A stretch of DNA of 64,000 nt from Lysobacterales bacterium (GCA_016703225.1 JADJCM010000002.1:372001-436000), one strand, 5' to 3'; shown: positions 25,312 to 34,327, numbered from the stretch's first letter. Translations and numbers: made by a program. Notes: a model not told the origin generated them from the letters alone.

Positions 25312-26388
25312 CTACGGCTTCGCGAAACGATAGTGGCCGACCAGCCACTCGCTGCCGTTGCGGTAGCCAAACAGTTCCGCGCAGGCCATGAAGAACATGC
25401 GCCAGCGCTGGTGCCAGAGTTCGGCGCGGTCCGCGCCGTAGGCGTCGGCGAGAATCTTCAACACCTGGTCGCGGCGCGCGTCCTGGTTGGCGAGCCAGTG
25501 GTTCGCGGTGCGCTGGTAGTGCGTGCCCGGCAAGCGCCACTGTTCCTCGATACGCAGGTCGCGCTGGAACCACAGCAGGGTATCGGCACTCGGCATCAGC
25601 CCGCCGGTGAAGAAATGGCGCGCCATCCAGTCGTGGTCGCCGTCGCGTTCGAACGGGTAGCAGACCTCGCGGTGGCAGAAGATGTGCACGAACAGCTTGC
25701 CGCCCGGTCGCAGCCAGGACGCGATGCGCCCGAGCAGCGACTCGTAGTTGCGCACGTGCTCGAACATCTCGATCGAGATGCAGCGGTCGAACGCGGCGGC
25801 GTCGAGCTCCAGGCGGTTCACGTCGCGGGTCAGGATGCGCACGTTGCCAAGCCCGCGTTCGCGTGCGCGTGCCTCGATGAACTCGCGCTGGAAGGCCGAG
25901 TTGCTGACGCCGACGATGCGCGAGTTCGGGAAGCGCTCGGCCAGCGTGAGCGTGAGCGAACCCCAGCCGCAGCCGAGTTCGAGCACGTCCTGGCCATCAC
26001 GAAACTCGCCGCGCTCGAGGTACAGCTCGAGCATCGCGCGTTCGGCTTCGTCCAGGGTCTCGCGCCCGGTCGGGTAGTAGCAGCTCGAATACTTCAGGCG
26101 CGCCCCGAGGGTCGCGGCGAAAAACGCCGGCGGCAGCTCGTAGTGCTGGGTGTTCGCCGCCTCGGTTTCGATCGCGATCGGGCTGCGGCGCAGGTCCTGC
26201 ACGCGCTCGCGCAGGCGCGCGAACCAGTCGCCGGCGTACTCCTGGTGCAGGCGATCTCCGCACAGGCGGCGGATCGCGATGCGCAGCAGCGGGTCGGGGA
26301 TCAGTCCGCGCTCGGCCAGGCCGATCGCGGAGGACAGGGGTTCGTGGCCGGACAGGGCTTGCAGGCGTTCGCTGATGGTGGCGTTCAT
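25312..26388 (-). CDS. CFA-synthase-like SAM methyltransferase (short form)
   Basis: This 358-residue protein is related to cyclopropane fatty acid synthase (PF02353), with the SAM-binding motif VLELGCGWGSLTLTLAE and GVSNSAFQREFI. It lacks the full N-terminal lipid-binding region seen in the longer paralogue at 27691, so it may act on a different lipid or make a methyl-branched product. The start at 26388 gives an ATGA overlap with the upstream DUF1295 gene. An ATG at 26403 is an alternative. It is the last gene of a seven-gene minus-strand operon. The substrate is inferred only from operon context. Confidence 0.82.
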   Translation of the reverse strand: MNATISERLQALSGHEPLSSAIGLAERGLIPDPLLRIAIRRLCGDRLHQEYAGDWFARLRERVQDLRRSPIAIETEAANTQHYELPPAFFAATLGARLKYSSCYYPTGRETLDEAERAMLELYLERGEFRDGQDVLELGCGWGSLTLTLAERFPNSRIVGVSNSAFQREFIEARARERGLGNVRILTRDVNRLELDAAAFDRCISIEMFEHVRNYESLLGRIASWLRPGGKLFVHIFCHREVCYPFERDGDHDWMARHFFTGGLMPSADTLLWFQRDLRIEEQWRLPGTHYQRTANHWLANQDARRDQVLKILADAYGADRAELWHQRWRMFFMACAELFGYRNGSEWLVGHYRFAKP

Positions 26389-27167
26389 GTTCTCGGGATC
26401 CATGGGAAGAAGCGGTTGGTACTGCGTTGGTAGTCGCGGTAGTCGTCGCCGCGCGAGCGCAGCGACTGGGCCTCGACGAAGGGAATGCCGGTGAGCCAAT
26501 TGAGCGAGACGAACATCAGCAGCGGGCCGATCCAGCTGAGTGCGAACAGCGGCGAACCGAGCGCGAGCACGACGTAGGCGAACCAGTGCAGCCACTCGAA
26601 GAAATAGTTCGGGTGCCGCGAGTAGCGCCACAAGCCGGCGCGGCAGGTACGTCCGCGGTTCGCCGGCTCATTGCGGAAGGCGGCGAGCTGGGCATCGGCC
26701 AGCGCTTCGCCGCCGAGCGCGACCAGCCAGATCGCCACCGCCGCCGCCAGCTGCATCACGCTCGGTGCGGCCGGGTTCTGCGCCGCGGCCAGCATCGGCG
26801 TCGCGAACAGCACCACCAGCCCGGCCTGGAACACGAAGAAGCCGAAGAACTTGCCCTGGTGTCCGCCCCAGTGGGCGCGCAGGAAGGCGTAGCGGCCGTC
26901 CTCGGGTTCGCTGAGCACGCGTCGCAGCAGGTGCAGGCCGAGACGGAAGCCCCACAGCCCGCCGAGCACGGCGACGGTGATGCGGATTTCGACATCGCCC
27001 TGCGCAAACCAGCCGAATCCGAGCGCGGCTACACCGAGCAGCAAGGCCCAGGCGACATCCACCGGGCCGGCGTTGCGGGTGCGCCACTGCAGCGCCCACA
27101 GCGCGACCATGACCAGCAGTGAGAGCACGCCGAGGGAGAGCAGCGGTTGCAACAGCGAAGCCATCAT
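26385..27167 (-). CDS. DUF1295 integral membrane protein
   Basis: This 260-residue protein with six or seven hydrophobic helices matches DUF1295, a family related to steroid 5-alpha-reductases and isoprenylcysteine methyltransferases. The conserved C-terminal block is visible (GLWRYSRHPNYFFEWLHWFAYV). The family fold suggests an NADPH-dependent reductase of lipid substrates, but no activity is proven. The gene is embedded between two lipid-modifying genes and overlaps both, so it likely acts on the same membrane lipid. Confidence 0.82.
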   Translation of the reverse strand: MMASLLQPLLSLGVLSLLVMVALWALQWRTRNAGPVDVAWALLLGVAALGFGWFAQGDVEIRITVAVLGGLWGFRLGLHLLRRVLSEPEDGRYAFLRAHWGGHQGKFFGFFVFQAGLVVLFATPMLAAAQNPAAPSVMQLAAAVAIWLVALGGEALADAQLAAFRNEPANRGRTCRAGLWRYSRHPNYFFEWLHWFAYVVLALGSPLFALSWIGPLLMFVSLNWLTGIPFVEAQSLRSRGDDYRDYQRSTNRFFPWIPRT

Positions 27168-27694
27168 GCCGGCACTCCTTCACGTGCCACGAATTGCGTC
27201 GACAAGCGCAGCAGCAACGGTGTCGCCACCGCCCACGCCAGGGCGAGCACCAGCAGCGCCTCCAGCAGTGGTGCCTCGAACTGCACGGCCGCGAACCCGC
27301 GCGCCGCGCCGAGGTAGGCGAGCGGCCCGCCGAGAGCGCCGAACAGTACCGCGAGCGCATATCGGTGCTTGAGGAACGCGAGCGAGTGATTGACTGTGAG
27401 CGCGAATCCGGCCCACAGTGCCACGATCCATACCGGCGCCAGTCCGGCGAACGGCAGCGGCGCCGCATAGCTGAGCCAGCCGCCGAGCGCGAGCGCGCTG
27501 TCGATCAGGAATCCGAGCAACGCCGCGCAGGCCAGCAGGGCGGCGTCGGCACGTGGGCAATGCGACACGCGCAGCTGCCACGCAGCGAGCAGCGCCAGCG
27601 CGGGCAGGCCGGCCCACCAGTAGCCGGCACCGGCGCCCGCCACGCAGGCGAACCACACGCATTGGAAAAGCACTGCATTCAGCACCAGGTTCAT
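27164..27694 (-). CDS. DUF2878 integral membrane protein
   Basis: This 176-residue hydrophobic protein has about six transmembrane segments and matches DUF2878, a family found almost only in operons with CFA synthase and DUF1365. The start at 27694 gives a 4-bp overlap with the CFA synthase gene upstream; the longer frame from 28123 runs through that gene in another phase and is not real. Function is unknown; the consistent linkage suggests a part in making or placing the modified fatty acid. Confidence 0.78.
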   Translation of the reverse strand: MNLVLNAVLFQCVWFACVAGAGAGYWWAGLPALALLAAWQLRVSHCPRADAALLACAALLGFLIDSALALGGWLSYAAPLPFAGLAPVWIVALWAGFALTVNHSLAFLKHRYALAVLFGALGGPLAYLGAARGFAAVQFEAPLLEALLVLALAWAVATPLLLRLSTQFVAREGVPA

Positions 27695-28986
27695 GCGCTG
27701 TCCTTGAGGTCGGGGAGGAAGGGTGTCGGACGCGCGCCCGACTTCGCGAACTGCATCTGCACCACGCCGATGGCGCGCTCGAGAAAGCCGCCTTCGCAGT
27801 AGGCGAGATACCAGCGCCACATGCGCACGAAGCGCTCCGGGTAGCCGAGCGCGCGCACCGCCGGCAACTGTGCAAGGAAGCGCTGATGCCATGCGCGCAG
27901 GGTCCAGGCGTAGCTCAGGCCGAAGTCCTCCAGGTGCGTGCACTTGAAGTCGGCGCTGCGCCCGGCGGCACCGAGCATGGCCGAGACCGAGGGGATGAAG
28001 CTGCCCGGGAAGATGTGGCGCTTGATGAAGTCGACCGAGTGCAGCGCCTGCAGGTAACGGTGGTCTTCGATGGTGATCGCCTGCACCAGCGCCATGCCGT
28101 CGGGCTTGAGCAGCGACGCGCACTTGGCGAAATAGGTGTCGAGGTACTGGTGGCCGATCGCCTCGATCATCTCGATCGACACCAGCTTGTCGTATTTGCC
28201 GTCGAGGTCGCGATAGTCGCGAAGCAGCAGCGTGACGCGATCGGACAGGCCGGCCTCGGCGATGCGTCGCGTGGCCAGTGCGTGCTGTTCGCGCGAGATC
28301 GTGGTCGTGGTCACGCGGCAGCCGTAATGCTTCGCGGCATGCAGGGCGAAGCCGCCCCAGCCGGTGCCGATCTCGACCACATGGTCGCCGGGCTTGAGTT
28401 CGAGCTTCTGGCAGATTCGTTCGAGTTTGCGCGTGGCCGCAACCTGCAGCGATTCATGCTCGTGCGCGAACATCGCCGAGGAGTACATCAGGTTGTCGTC
28501 GAGGAACAGCGAGAACAGCTCGTTGCCGAGGTCGTAATGCTCGGCGATGTTGCGGCGACTGCCGTCGCGGGTGTTGCGGCGCAGGCCATGTGCAGCGCGC
28601 ATCAGCCAGCCGCCTACACGCGCGGCGCCGCCTTCCATGGCATCGAGCAGGTCGCGGTTGCGCACGAAGATACGCACCAGCGTTACCGCGTCGCTGCAGC
28701 TCCACAGTCCGTCCATCCAGGCTTCGCCGACGCCGACCGAGCCGCCTTGCGCCAGGCGCCGGTAGAACTCCGGCGAGTGCACGACCAGTTCGGCCCGCAG
28801 CGGCTCGCGGCCGGCGAGCGGCTGGCCGAGCAGGAAGCGCTCGTCGCCGTCGACCAGCACCAGTTCGCAGTCGCGCAGTGCCGACAGCGTATCGAGCAGG
28901 CGCTGCCGAAGATAACGGTCAAGACGCCCATGGGTCTGGCCTGCGCTGGCCAGGTTCGGGACAAGTGCGCTGGAGGGACTGTTCAT
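27691..28986 (-). CDS. cyclopropane-fatty-acyl-phospholipid synthase family protein
   Basis: This 431-residue protein has an N-terminal domain (residues 1-130) and a SAM-dependent methyltransferase core with VVEIGTGWGGFALHAA, SREQHALA and SIEMIEAIGHQYL, which match E. coli Cfa. It should transfer a methyl(ene) group from SAM to the double bond of phospholipid acyl chains at the inner membrane face. Homologues in operons with a flavin oxidoreductase and DUF1365 are linked to unusual products such as methyl-branched or furan fatty acids in other proteobacteria. Which product forms here is not known. The ATG at 28986 overlaps the DUF1365 stop. Confidence 0.88.
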   Translation of the reverse strand: MNSPSSALVPNLASAGQTHGRLDRYLRQRLLDTLSALRDCELVLVDGDERFLLGQPLAGREPLRAELVVHSPEFYRRLAQGGSVGVGEAWMDGLWSCSDAVTLVRIFVRNRDLLDAMEGGAARVGGWLMRAAHGLRRNTRDGSRRNIAEHYDLGNELFSLFLDDNLMYSSAMFAHEHESLQVAATRKLERICQKLELKPGDHVVEIGTGWGGFALHAAKHYGCRVTTTTISREQHALATRRIAEAGLSDRVTLLLRDYRDLDGKYDKLVSIEMIEAIGHQYLDTYFAKCASLLKPDGMALVQAITIEDHRYLQALHSVDFIKRHIFPGSFIPSVSAMLGAAGRSADFKCTHLEDFGLSYAWTLRAWHQRFLAQLPAVRALGYPERFVRMWRWYLAYCEGGFLERAIGVVQMQFAKSGARPTPFLPDLKDSA

Positions 28987-29759
28987 GGAGATGCCTTGGC
29001 TTTCTCGGGGTGGTCGTGGACGGGGGTGCGCTTGCACCAGAGCAGGAACGCCTGCCAGTGGATCGCGGCGACGACGCGCAGCGTCATCAGCGGGTGGCGC
29101 CACAACAGGCGATGCAGCGCGCCGCGCGACATCGGCTCGCGTTCGAGCACCAAGGTGGCGTCGAAGTCGCGCTGCTCGTCGCGGTTCACGTCCATGTGCA
29201 CGCGCAGTTGCGGGCCGGGGGGCTGGAAGCGCCACTCGTAGCGACGCTGCATGGGCAGAAACGGCGAAACGTGGAAGCGCTTGTCGAAGGCGAAGGCCAG
29301 CGCGCTGCCATGCGCCTGGGCCGCCGCCAGCGGCAGCACGTAGGCGTGGCGTTCCTTCCAGGGCGTGTTGGTGATCTCGGCGACGATCACGTCCAGCGTC
29401 GTGCCGTCTGCCTCGAAGCAGTAGTAGAAGCTGACCGGATTGAAGCAGTGGCCGAAATAGCGCGGATGCGTGAGCAGGCGGATCGGTCCGGTCGGGCGGC
29501 GCCCGATCTGCGACTGCACGGTATCGCGCACGCAGTCGGCGAGCGGGCGTGCGGGGTCCCCGTGGTAGTCGCTGCGGCGGAACTCGGCGAGGTTGCGCCG
29601 GTCGCGCGACCACCAGGGACTGAGTGCGAACACGCGCTCGACTTCGTCCAGGTCCAGGTACAGGTACGCGACCGTGTACTCGAAGCCGTGCGCGCGTGGC
29701 TGGTGGCGACGGTGGCGCACGCGGCCGCGGTAGATGGCACTGGCGAAGTCGTTGCTCAT
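28983..29759 (-). CDS. DUF1365 protein
   Basis: This 258-residue protein matches DUF1365, with the characteristic start AIYRGRVRHRRHQPRAHGFEY and the block RPTGPIRLLTHPRYFGHCFNPVSFYYCF near residues 90-115. The family is nearly always next to the FAD oxidoreductase and CFA synthase seen here, and its activity is unproven. No signal peptide or membrane helix is visible. The gene overlaps both neighbours by 4 bp, which supports coupled translation. Confidence 0.88.
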   Translation of the reverse strand: MSNDFASAIYRGRVRHRRHQPRAHGFEYTVAYLYLDLDEVERVFALSPWWSRDRRNLAEFRRSDYHGDPARPLADCVRDTVQSQIGRRPTGPIRLLTHPRYFGHCFNPVSFYYCFEADGTTLDVIVAEITNTPWKERHAYVLPLAAAQAHGSALAFAFDKRFHVSPFLPMQRRYEWRFQPPGPQLRVHMDVNRDEQRDFDATLVLEREPMSRGALHRLLWRHPLMTLRVVAAIHWQAFLLWCKRTPVHDHPEKAKASP

Positions 29760-31000
29760 GGCCAGTGCACCCCGAGCGCACGCGCTACCTCCACGCCGCT
29801 GCGCATGCCGTCCTCATGGAAGCCGAAGCCCCAGTACGCACCGGCGTACCAGGTGCGTTGCTGGCCACTGATCTCGTGCCGGCGCGCTTGCGCCGCGACC
29901 GAGGCGCGCGTGTACAGCGGGTGCTGATAGCGCAGGCGTCTGAGGATGCGTGCCGGGTCGATGCGGTCAGTCGCGTTCAGCGTTACGCAGAAGTTCTGCG
30001 GCGCGTCGATGCCCTGCAGCTGGTTCATGTCGTAGGTGACGGTGCAGGCATCGTCGCCGTCGTCGCGGATCAGCGCGTTCCACGCGGCCCACGCCTTGCG
30101 TCGGCGCGGCAGCAGGCGGATGTCGGTGTGCAGCACGACCTCGTTCGGCTGGTACCCGATCGCACCCAGGATCTCGCGTTCGCGCTCGTTCGGGTCGGCG
30201 AGCAAGGCCAGGGCCTGGTCGCTGTGGCAGGCCAGCACGACCTGGTCGAATTCCTCGACGCCGGCATCGACGGTGATGCGCACGGACTGCGGCGCGCGAA
30301 TGATCGAGCGCACCGGCGTGCGCGTGCGCACGCTCAGGCCGGACTGCGCGAGCAGCGCCTGCACGTAGCTGGCGGAGCCGCCGCACACCACTCGCCACGG
30401 CTTGCGCGCGCCGGCCACCAGCATCTGGTGGTTGGCCATGAAGGCGACCAGATACTTGGCCGGGAACTTCAGGATCTGCGCGCTCGGCGAAGACCACAGC
30501 GCACTCGCCATCGGCACCAGATGCTCGTCGCGGAAGGCGTCGCCGTAACCGTGTTCGAGCAGGTAGTCGCCGAGGTCGGGGCCGTCGTCGGTGCGTTCGA
30601 GCAGGGCCGGGGCTTCGCGGTAGAAGCGCAGCAGGTCGCGCAGCATCGACCAGAAGCGCGGCGACAGCAGGTTGCGCCGCTGCACGAACAGGCGGTCGAG
30701 GCTGCTGGCGTTGTACTCGAGCCCGCTGCGTTCGTTGCGCACGGCAAAGCCCATCGTCGTCTCCTGCGTGGCCACGCCGAGTTCGCCGAGCATGCGGAAG
30801 AAGTGCGGGTAGTGCTCGGGGTTGCAGACGATGAAGCCGGTGTCTACGCGATGCCGCGCGCCGTCCAGCTCGATGTCGTGGGTATGGGTGTGGCCACCGA
30901 CATGGTCGTTCGCCTCGAACACGGTGACCTCGTGTTCGCGCGCCAGCAGCCACGCCGCGCCCAGACCGCTGATGCCGGAACCGACAATGGCGATCTTCAT
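29756..31000 (-). CDS. FAD/NAD(P)-binding oxidoreductase (COG2907 amine-oxidase type)
   Basis: This 414-residue flavoprotein begins with the dinucleotide-binding motif IVGSGISGLGAAWLL, followed by the acidic end VFEANDHVGGHT. It belongs to the COG2907 group of predicted NAD/FAD-dependent oxidoreductases related to amine oxidases and carotenoid desaturases. In operons of this type it is a candidate to oxidise or desaturate the methylated fatty acid. The C-terminus AGAYWGFGFHEDGMRSG is typical of the group. The start at 31000 overlaps the desaturase stop; the long upstream frame to 32002 is a shadow of the desaturase gene. Confidence 0.86.
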   Translation of the reverse strand: MKIAIVGSGISGLGAAWLLAREHEVTVFEANDHVGGHTHTHDIELDGARHRVDTGFIVCNPEHYPHFFRMLGELGVATQETTMGFAVRNERSGLEYNASSLDRLFVQRRNLLSPRFWSMLRDLLRFYREAPALLERTDDGPDLGDYLLEHGYGDAFRDEHLVPMASALWSSPSAQILKFPAKYLVAFMANHQMLVAGARKPWRVVCGGSASYVQALLAQSGLSVRTRTPVRSIIRAPQSVRITVDAGVEEFDQVVLACHSDQALALLADPNEREREILGAIGYQPNEVVLHTDIRLLPRRRKAWAAWNALIRDDGDDACTVTYDMNQLQGIDAPQNFCVTLNATDRIDPARILRRLRYQHPLYTRASVAAQARRHEISGQQRTWYAGAYWGFGFHEDGMRSGVEVARALGVHWP

Positions 31001-31965
31001 CGCGCGTACTTCAGTTGCGCCGGGACCGGTTTCAGGTCCCAGACCAGGCGGCACCAGCTCATCAGCCTGAGCCCGTACCAGGTGAGGTCGTACTCCCACC
31101 AGAAGAAGCCGCAGCGCGCCGCGCCCGGGAAGTGGTGGTGGTTGTTGTGCCAGCCCTCGCCGAAGGTGATCAGCGCCAGCAGCCAGTGGTTGCGGCTGTC
31201 GTCGCGGGTGCGATAGCGGCGCGTGCCGAAGCGGTGCGCGAAGGAGTTGATGGTGACCGTGGCGTGGAACAGGACCACGGTCGAGACGAAGAAGCCCCAG
31301 ACCAGCAGCTGCGCGGCGCTGGTGCCGTATTCGGGACGATGTTCGCCAAGCCAGCCGCCGAGCAGGAACAGCGCGGTCGCGAGTGCAATCGGCACGAACA
31401 CGTCGAAGCGGTCGAGCAGGCGCAGCTCGGGGAACTTCATCAGGTCGGCGATCACGGCGCGATCGGTGCGGAAACCGGCGCGAGTCAGGAACCAACCCAT
31501 GTGGCTCATGAAGAACGACTGCGTCACCGGCGAATGCACGTCGAGCGCGGTGTCGGAGTGGCGGTGGTGGTTGCGATGGTGCGCCGCCCACCACAGCGGC
31601 CCGCGCTGCACGCTCGACGTGCCGATCAAGGCGAACAGGAACTGCAGCGGGCGCGAGGTCTTGAAGGTCTTGTGCGAGAAGTAGCGGTGATAGAACCCGG
31701 TGATCGCGAACATGCGCAGTGCGTACAGCGCGACCGCGGTCCAGAACGCGAACCAGGAGAACCCGACGAACCAGACGCCGACCAGCGCGACCAGGTGCAG
31801 GGCGATGAACGGGATCACGCGCAGCCAGTCGATGCGCCCGCCATCGGCGCCGACATCGGCTTCGTCGGCGGTGTCGAACCAGCGCAGGATCGCTCGGCGC
31901 GCGCGTGCCAGCCGGGCGCGGGCGGGTGCGGCGGCGAGGGGAATGGCAGGGTTTGGTGCGTTCAT
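30997..31965 (-). CDS. acyl-CoA/acyl-lipid delta-9-type fatty acid desaturase
   Basis: This 322-residue membrane desaturase has all three histidine boxes: HRYFSH, HRNHHRHSD and GWHNNHH. It has four predicted helices (for example FIALHLVALVGVWFVGFSWFAFW) and would introduce a cis double bond using O2 and a di-iron centre. The order of boxes and the FFWWEYD near the C-terminus match the stearoyl-CoA-type family. It is the first gene of the minus-strand lipid operon and would create the double bond later modified by the methyltransferases. The divergent gene starts at 32138, leaving 172 bp for promoters. Confidence 0.92.
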   Translation of the reverse strand: MNAPNPAIPLAAAPARARLARARRAILRWFDTADEADVGADGGRIDWLRVIPFIALHLVALVGVWFVGFSWFAFWTAVALYALRMFAITGFYHRYFSHKTFKTSRPLQFLFALIGTSSVQRGPLWWAAHHRNHHRHSDTALDVHSPVTQSFFMSHMGWFLTRAGFRTDRAVIADLMKFPELRLLDRFDVFVPIALATALFLLGGWLGEHRPEYGTSAAQLLVWGFFVSTVVLFHATVTINSFAHRFGTRRYRTRDDSRNHWLLALITFGEGWHNNHHHFPGAARCGFFWWEYDLTWYGLRLMSWCRLVWDLKPVPAQLKYAR

Positions 31966-32137
31966 GGAGCGCCTTCACGCATGTGAATACGGCCATTTTC
32001 ACGATCCCGCGTCGTCATGGCGTGATGACCCCCGGCAACCGGCGATTTCGCGGACTGCAAGCCAATGGACACGATTGATTTCCGGCAAGCCACACGCGTT
32101 CCGGTAGCTTCCGCCGCGATCAGGAGCGGAGGCGAAC

Positions 32138-32698
32138 ATGGTGGCGACAGCGGCTCAAGAGAAAGGCAGGACCCTCGGCGATCGCGTGGTGTGGGCATCG
32201 GTCGTGGCCCTGTGGCTGCTGCCGCTGGTGGCGACGCAGTTCTCCTCCGAGATGGACTGGAGCGTCTTCGACTTCGTGGTCTGGGCGTTGATGCTCGGCA
32301 GTGCCGCGGGCCTGTATCACCTGGCCACGCGCCTGTCCGGCCACCGCGCCCACCGGGCCGGTGCAGGCATCGCAGTGGCGACCGGATTCCTGATCACCTG
32401 GAGCAACCTCGCCGTCGGCATCATCGGCAACGAAGACCATCCGCTGAACCTGATGTTCTTCGCCGTGCTCGGCCTCAGCCTGCTGGGAGCGTTGGCGGTT
32501 CGATTCCAGGCGCGGCGCATGGTCCACGTGATGCAGGCCACTGCACTCGCGCAAGCCGCCACCGCGGTGGTCGCCCTGCTCGTCGACGGCACCCACATTT
32601 TCGTCATCACCGCGGTCTTGGTCGCGCTCTGGCTGCTCTCCGCCGCGTTCTTCCGCAAGGCCGCGCGGGCGGATGAGCATGCGGGCGGGGTGGGGTGA
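32138..32698 (+). CDS. small multi-pass membrane protein of unknown function
   Basis: This 186-residue protein has about six hydrophobic helices and short loops. The N-terminus is cytoplasmic and basic, and the helix order recalls small uncharacterised membrane proteins (VVWALMLGSAAGLYHLATRL, GIAVATGFLITWSNLAVGIIGNED). I do not recognise a named family with confidence. A ribosome site (GGAGG) precedes the ATG. It is transcribed divergently from the desaturase operon. Confidence 0.6.
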   Translation: MVATAAQEKGRTLGDRVVWASVVALWLLPLVATQFSSEMDWSVFDFVVWALMLGSAAGLYHLATRLSGHRAHRAGAGIAVATGFLITWSNLAVGIIGNEDHPLNLMFFAVLGLSLLGALAVRFQARRMVHVMQATALAQAATAVVALLVDGTHIFVITAVLVALWLLSAAFFRKAARADEHAGGVG

Positions 32699-32737
32699 AG
32701 GTCCCGGACCGCATGACGACCACGCTGAGCGAAGCGT

Positions 32738-33304
32738 ATGCTCGCGGCCATGAGCGCCGCCGTCCGACCCGTCCAGTATGAAGACCTGCTGCGTCTGCCC
32801 GAGCATGTGACGGGCGAGATCCTGCGCGGGCAATTGCACTCGCAACCACGGCCGAGTTCGCGCCATGCGCGCATCGAAACAAGTATCGCCAGCGGCCTGT
32901 TCGGTCCGTTCGATCTGGGTGGCGGTGGGCCGGGCGGATGGGTCATCCTGGTCGGGCCCGAGTTGCACCTCGGCCCGCACGTGATGGTGCCGGACCTCGC
33001 CGGCTGGCGCCGCGAGCGCCTCACCGAAATTCCCGACGGCCCGATCTCCGTGGTCCCCGACTGGGTCTGCGAAATCCTGTCGCCATCCACCGCGATGAAA
33101 GACCGCGCGATCAAGCTGCCGCTCTATCGCGAACTGGGTGTCAGTCACGCCTGGCTCGTCGACCCCGCCGCCAAGACCGTCGAAGTCCTGCGCCGCGAAG
33201 GCGAACACTGGATCCTGCTCGCCACCCACGGCAACCAGGACGCCATGCGCGCCGAACCCTTCGACGCCGTGCCGCTGGAGCTTGGCGGGTGGTGGCGGTG
33301 GTGA
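32738..33304 (+). CDS. Uma2-family (DUF820) restriction-endonuclease-fold protein
   Basis: This 188-residue protein of the Uma2/DUF820 family shows the PD-(D/E)XK-like core: MVPDLAGWRRERL (Asp), VPDWVCEILSPSTAMKDRAIKLPLYRELGV (Glu...Lys) and HAWLVDP. The family is predicted to cut DNA and is widespread in mobile and accessory regions; its biological role is not settled. ATG 32738 or ATG 32750 could be the start. A short frame begins at its stop codon (GTGA). Confidence 0.85.
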   Translation: MLAAMSAAVRPVQYEDLLRLPEHVTGEILRGQLHSQPRPSSRHARIETSIASGLFGPFDLGGGGPGGWVILVGPELHLGPHVMVPDLAGWRRERLTEIPDGPISVVPDWVCEILSPSTAMKDRAIKLPLYRELGVSHAWLVDPAAKTVEVLRREGEHWILLATHGNQDAMRAEPFDAVPLELGGWWRW

Positions 33305-33486
33305 TCGGCCACCATGACGAGCCGGCCGGCCGTTTGGAGCCGAGCGCTCCGGCCGAACGCGTGCGCGACTGCACCGGACGCGTCTTGCTGGCCTGCCTGC
33401 ACACGCATTCGCTGCCGGCACACCTGCAGCGCTCACCGCAGGAAATCGAAGCGATGATCGACGAGGAACACGCGGCGTGGGATTGA
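33301..33486 (+). CDS. short ORF, possible antitoxin-like fragment
   Basis: A 61-residue frame starts with GTG overlapping the Uma2 stop and ends in PQEIEAMIDEEHAAWD. Charged C-terminal helices like this occur in small antitoxins and accessory ORFs, but the N-terminal part matches nothing I know. It may be the end of a lost gene or a small coupled gene. From its stop to the HigA-like gene, 218 bp hold no gene that I can support. Confidence 0.3.
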   Translation: MIGHHDEPAGRLEPSAPAERVRDCTGRVLLACLHTHSLPAHLQRSPQEIEAMIDEEHAAWD

Positions 33487-33704
33487 TGGGATTCGATGCC
33501 TGCTCGCACTCGCCCGTCGACAAGCGCAGGGCGAACGGTGGGAGCGTGGCGGTGCGTGTCACGAATGACGTCGGAATGTCCCGTGATGGGCCGCAATATC
33601 AACGCCTACGCGGGGTGCAGCGCAAGAATGGCGCGCAAATCATCCACGCGGGATCACGAAAACCCGGAATTCCATTGACGCCGTCCGTGGCCAGAGGTTT
33701 GGCG

Positions 33705-33992
33705 TCAGGCAGTCAGCGCCTTGAGCACGGCCCTTGGTTGCCGCGCCAGAACCATCAGCAAGACGCGGGCCGGGCCGTGCGGCTGCCGATCTCCGCGTTC
33801 CCAATGACGCAGCGTTCCCAGGCTGATCCCAAAGGAAGCCGAGAATTCCGCCCGGGTCATTCCCACTTGCGCCCGAATGGCTTTCACGTCCAAAGCGTCG
33901 AACTGGCGCACGCGAGCATCGATGTTCGTACCCGACGCGTGCGCGATGGCTTCCTGGAGTCCGGCCCTGATGCTCTCGAATGCGCTCGACAT
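33705..33992 (-). CDS. higA: HigA-like helix-turn-helix antitoxin
   Basis: This 95-residue protein has a C-terminal HTH_3-type domain (IRAQVGMTRAEFSASFGISLGTLRHWERG) and a basic tail. It is the usual second gene of a toxin-first HigBA pair: it would neutralise the toxin and repress the promoter. The ATG at 33992 is chosen because a GAGGT ribosome site lies upstream within the toxin end; a GTG at 34001 that overlaps the toxin stop as GTGA is the alternative. Confidence 0.82.
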   Translation of the reverse strand: MSSAFESIRAGLQEAIAHASGTNIDARVRQFDALDVKAIRAQVGMTRAEFSASFGISLGTLRHWERGDRQPHGPARVLLMVLARQPRAVLKALTA

Positions 33993-33997
33993 TTTCC

Positions 33998-34327
33998 TCA
34001 CCTCGACGCGGCGACGAGCCGCTCAGTCAGCCTTCTGAGTTCATTTCGCTCCGACATGCTCAAATCGGACTGTTCGTTCTTTCCGAAGATCGTGAGCAGG
34101 TAGAGGGGCATGCGTTCGTTGTGGAAAAAGTAGATGACCCGGGTTCCACCGCTCTTGCCTCGCCCTTCTCGTGCCCATCTCAGCTTTCGAATTCCGCCGG
34201 TACCTTCGATCAGATCCCCGGCCTCCGGTTGCGTAGCCAGGTAGTTGATCAGGCGGCTGATCTCCGTTTCGGACAAGAGCGAACGGGCCAGACGGATGAA
34301 GTGCGGGAGTTCAACGACCGTCTGCAT
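33998..34327 (-). CDS. higB: RelE/HigB-type toxin
   Basis: This 109-residue protein of the RelE/ParE fold contains GGIRKLRWAREGRGKSGGTRVIYFF and LTIFGKNEQSDLS, the core of the HigB-2/RelE-type mRNA interferases. It would cleave mRNA on the ribosome when free of its antitoxin. The toxin gene comes first and its stop lies just upstream of the antitoxin ATG, the classic HigBA order. The pair lies beside the integron cassette array on the same strand. I see no attC between it and the next gene, so membership in the array is uncertain. Confidence 0.82.
   Translation of the reverse strand: MQTVVELPHFIRLARSLLSETEISRLINYLATQPEAGDLIEGTGGIRKLRWAREGRGKSGGTRVIYFFHNERMPLYLLTIFGKNEQSDLSMSERNELRRLTERLVAASR

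Noticed and set aside
32075..32102. An ECF-type promoter before the lipid operon as a firm feature
   Set aside because: GGAAC and TCAA elements are short, spacing is loose, and no regulator is nearby; mentioned only within the operon finding.
33595..33705. A possible fourth attC site downstream of the HigBA pair
   Set aside because: GCCAAAC and GTTGATA deviate from the R core consensus, and no L'/L'' pair or central region like the other sites is visible.
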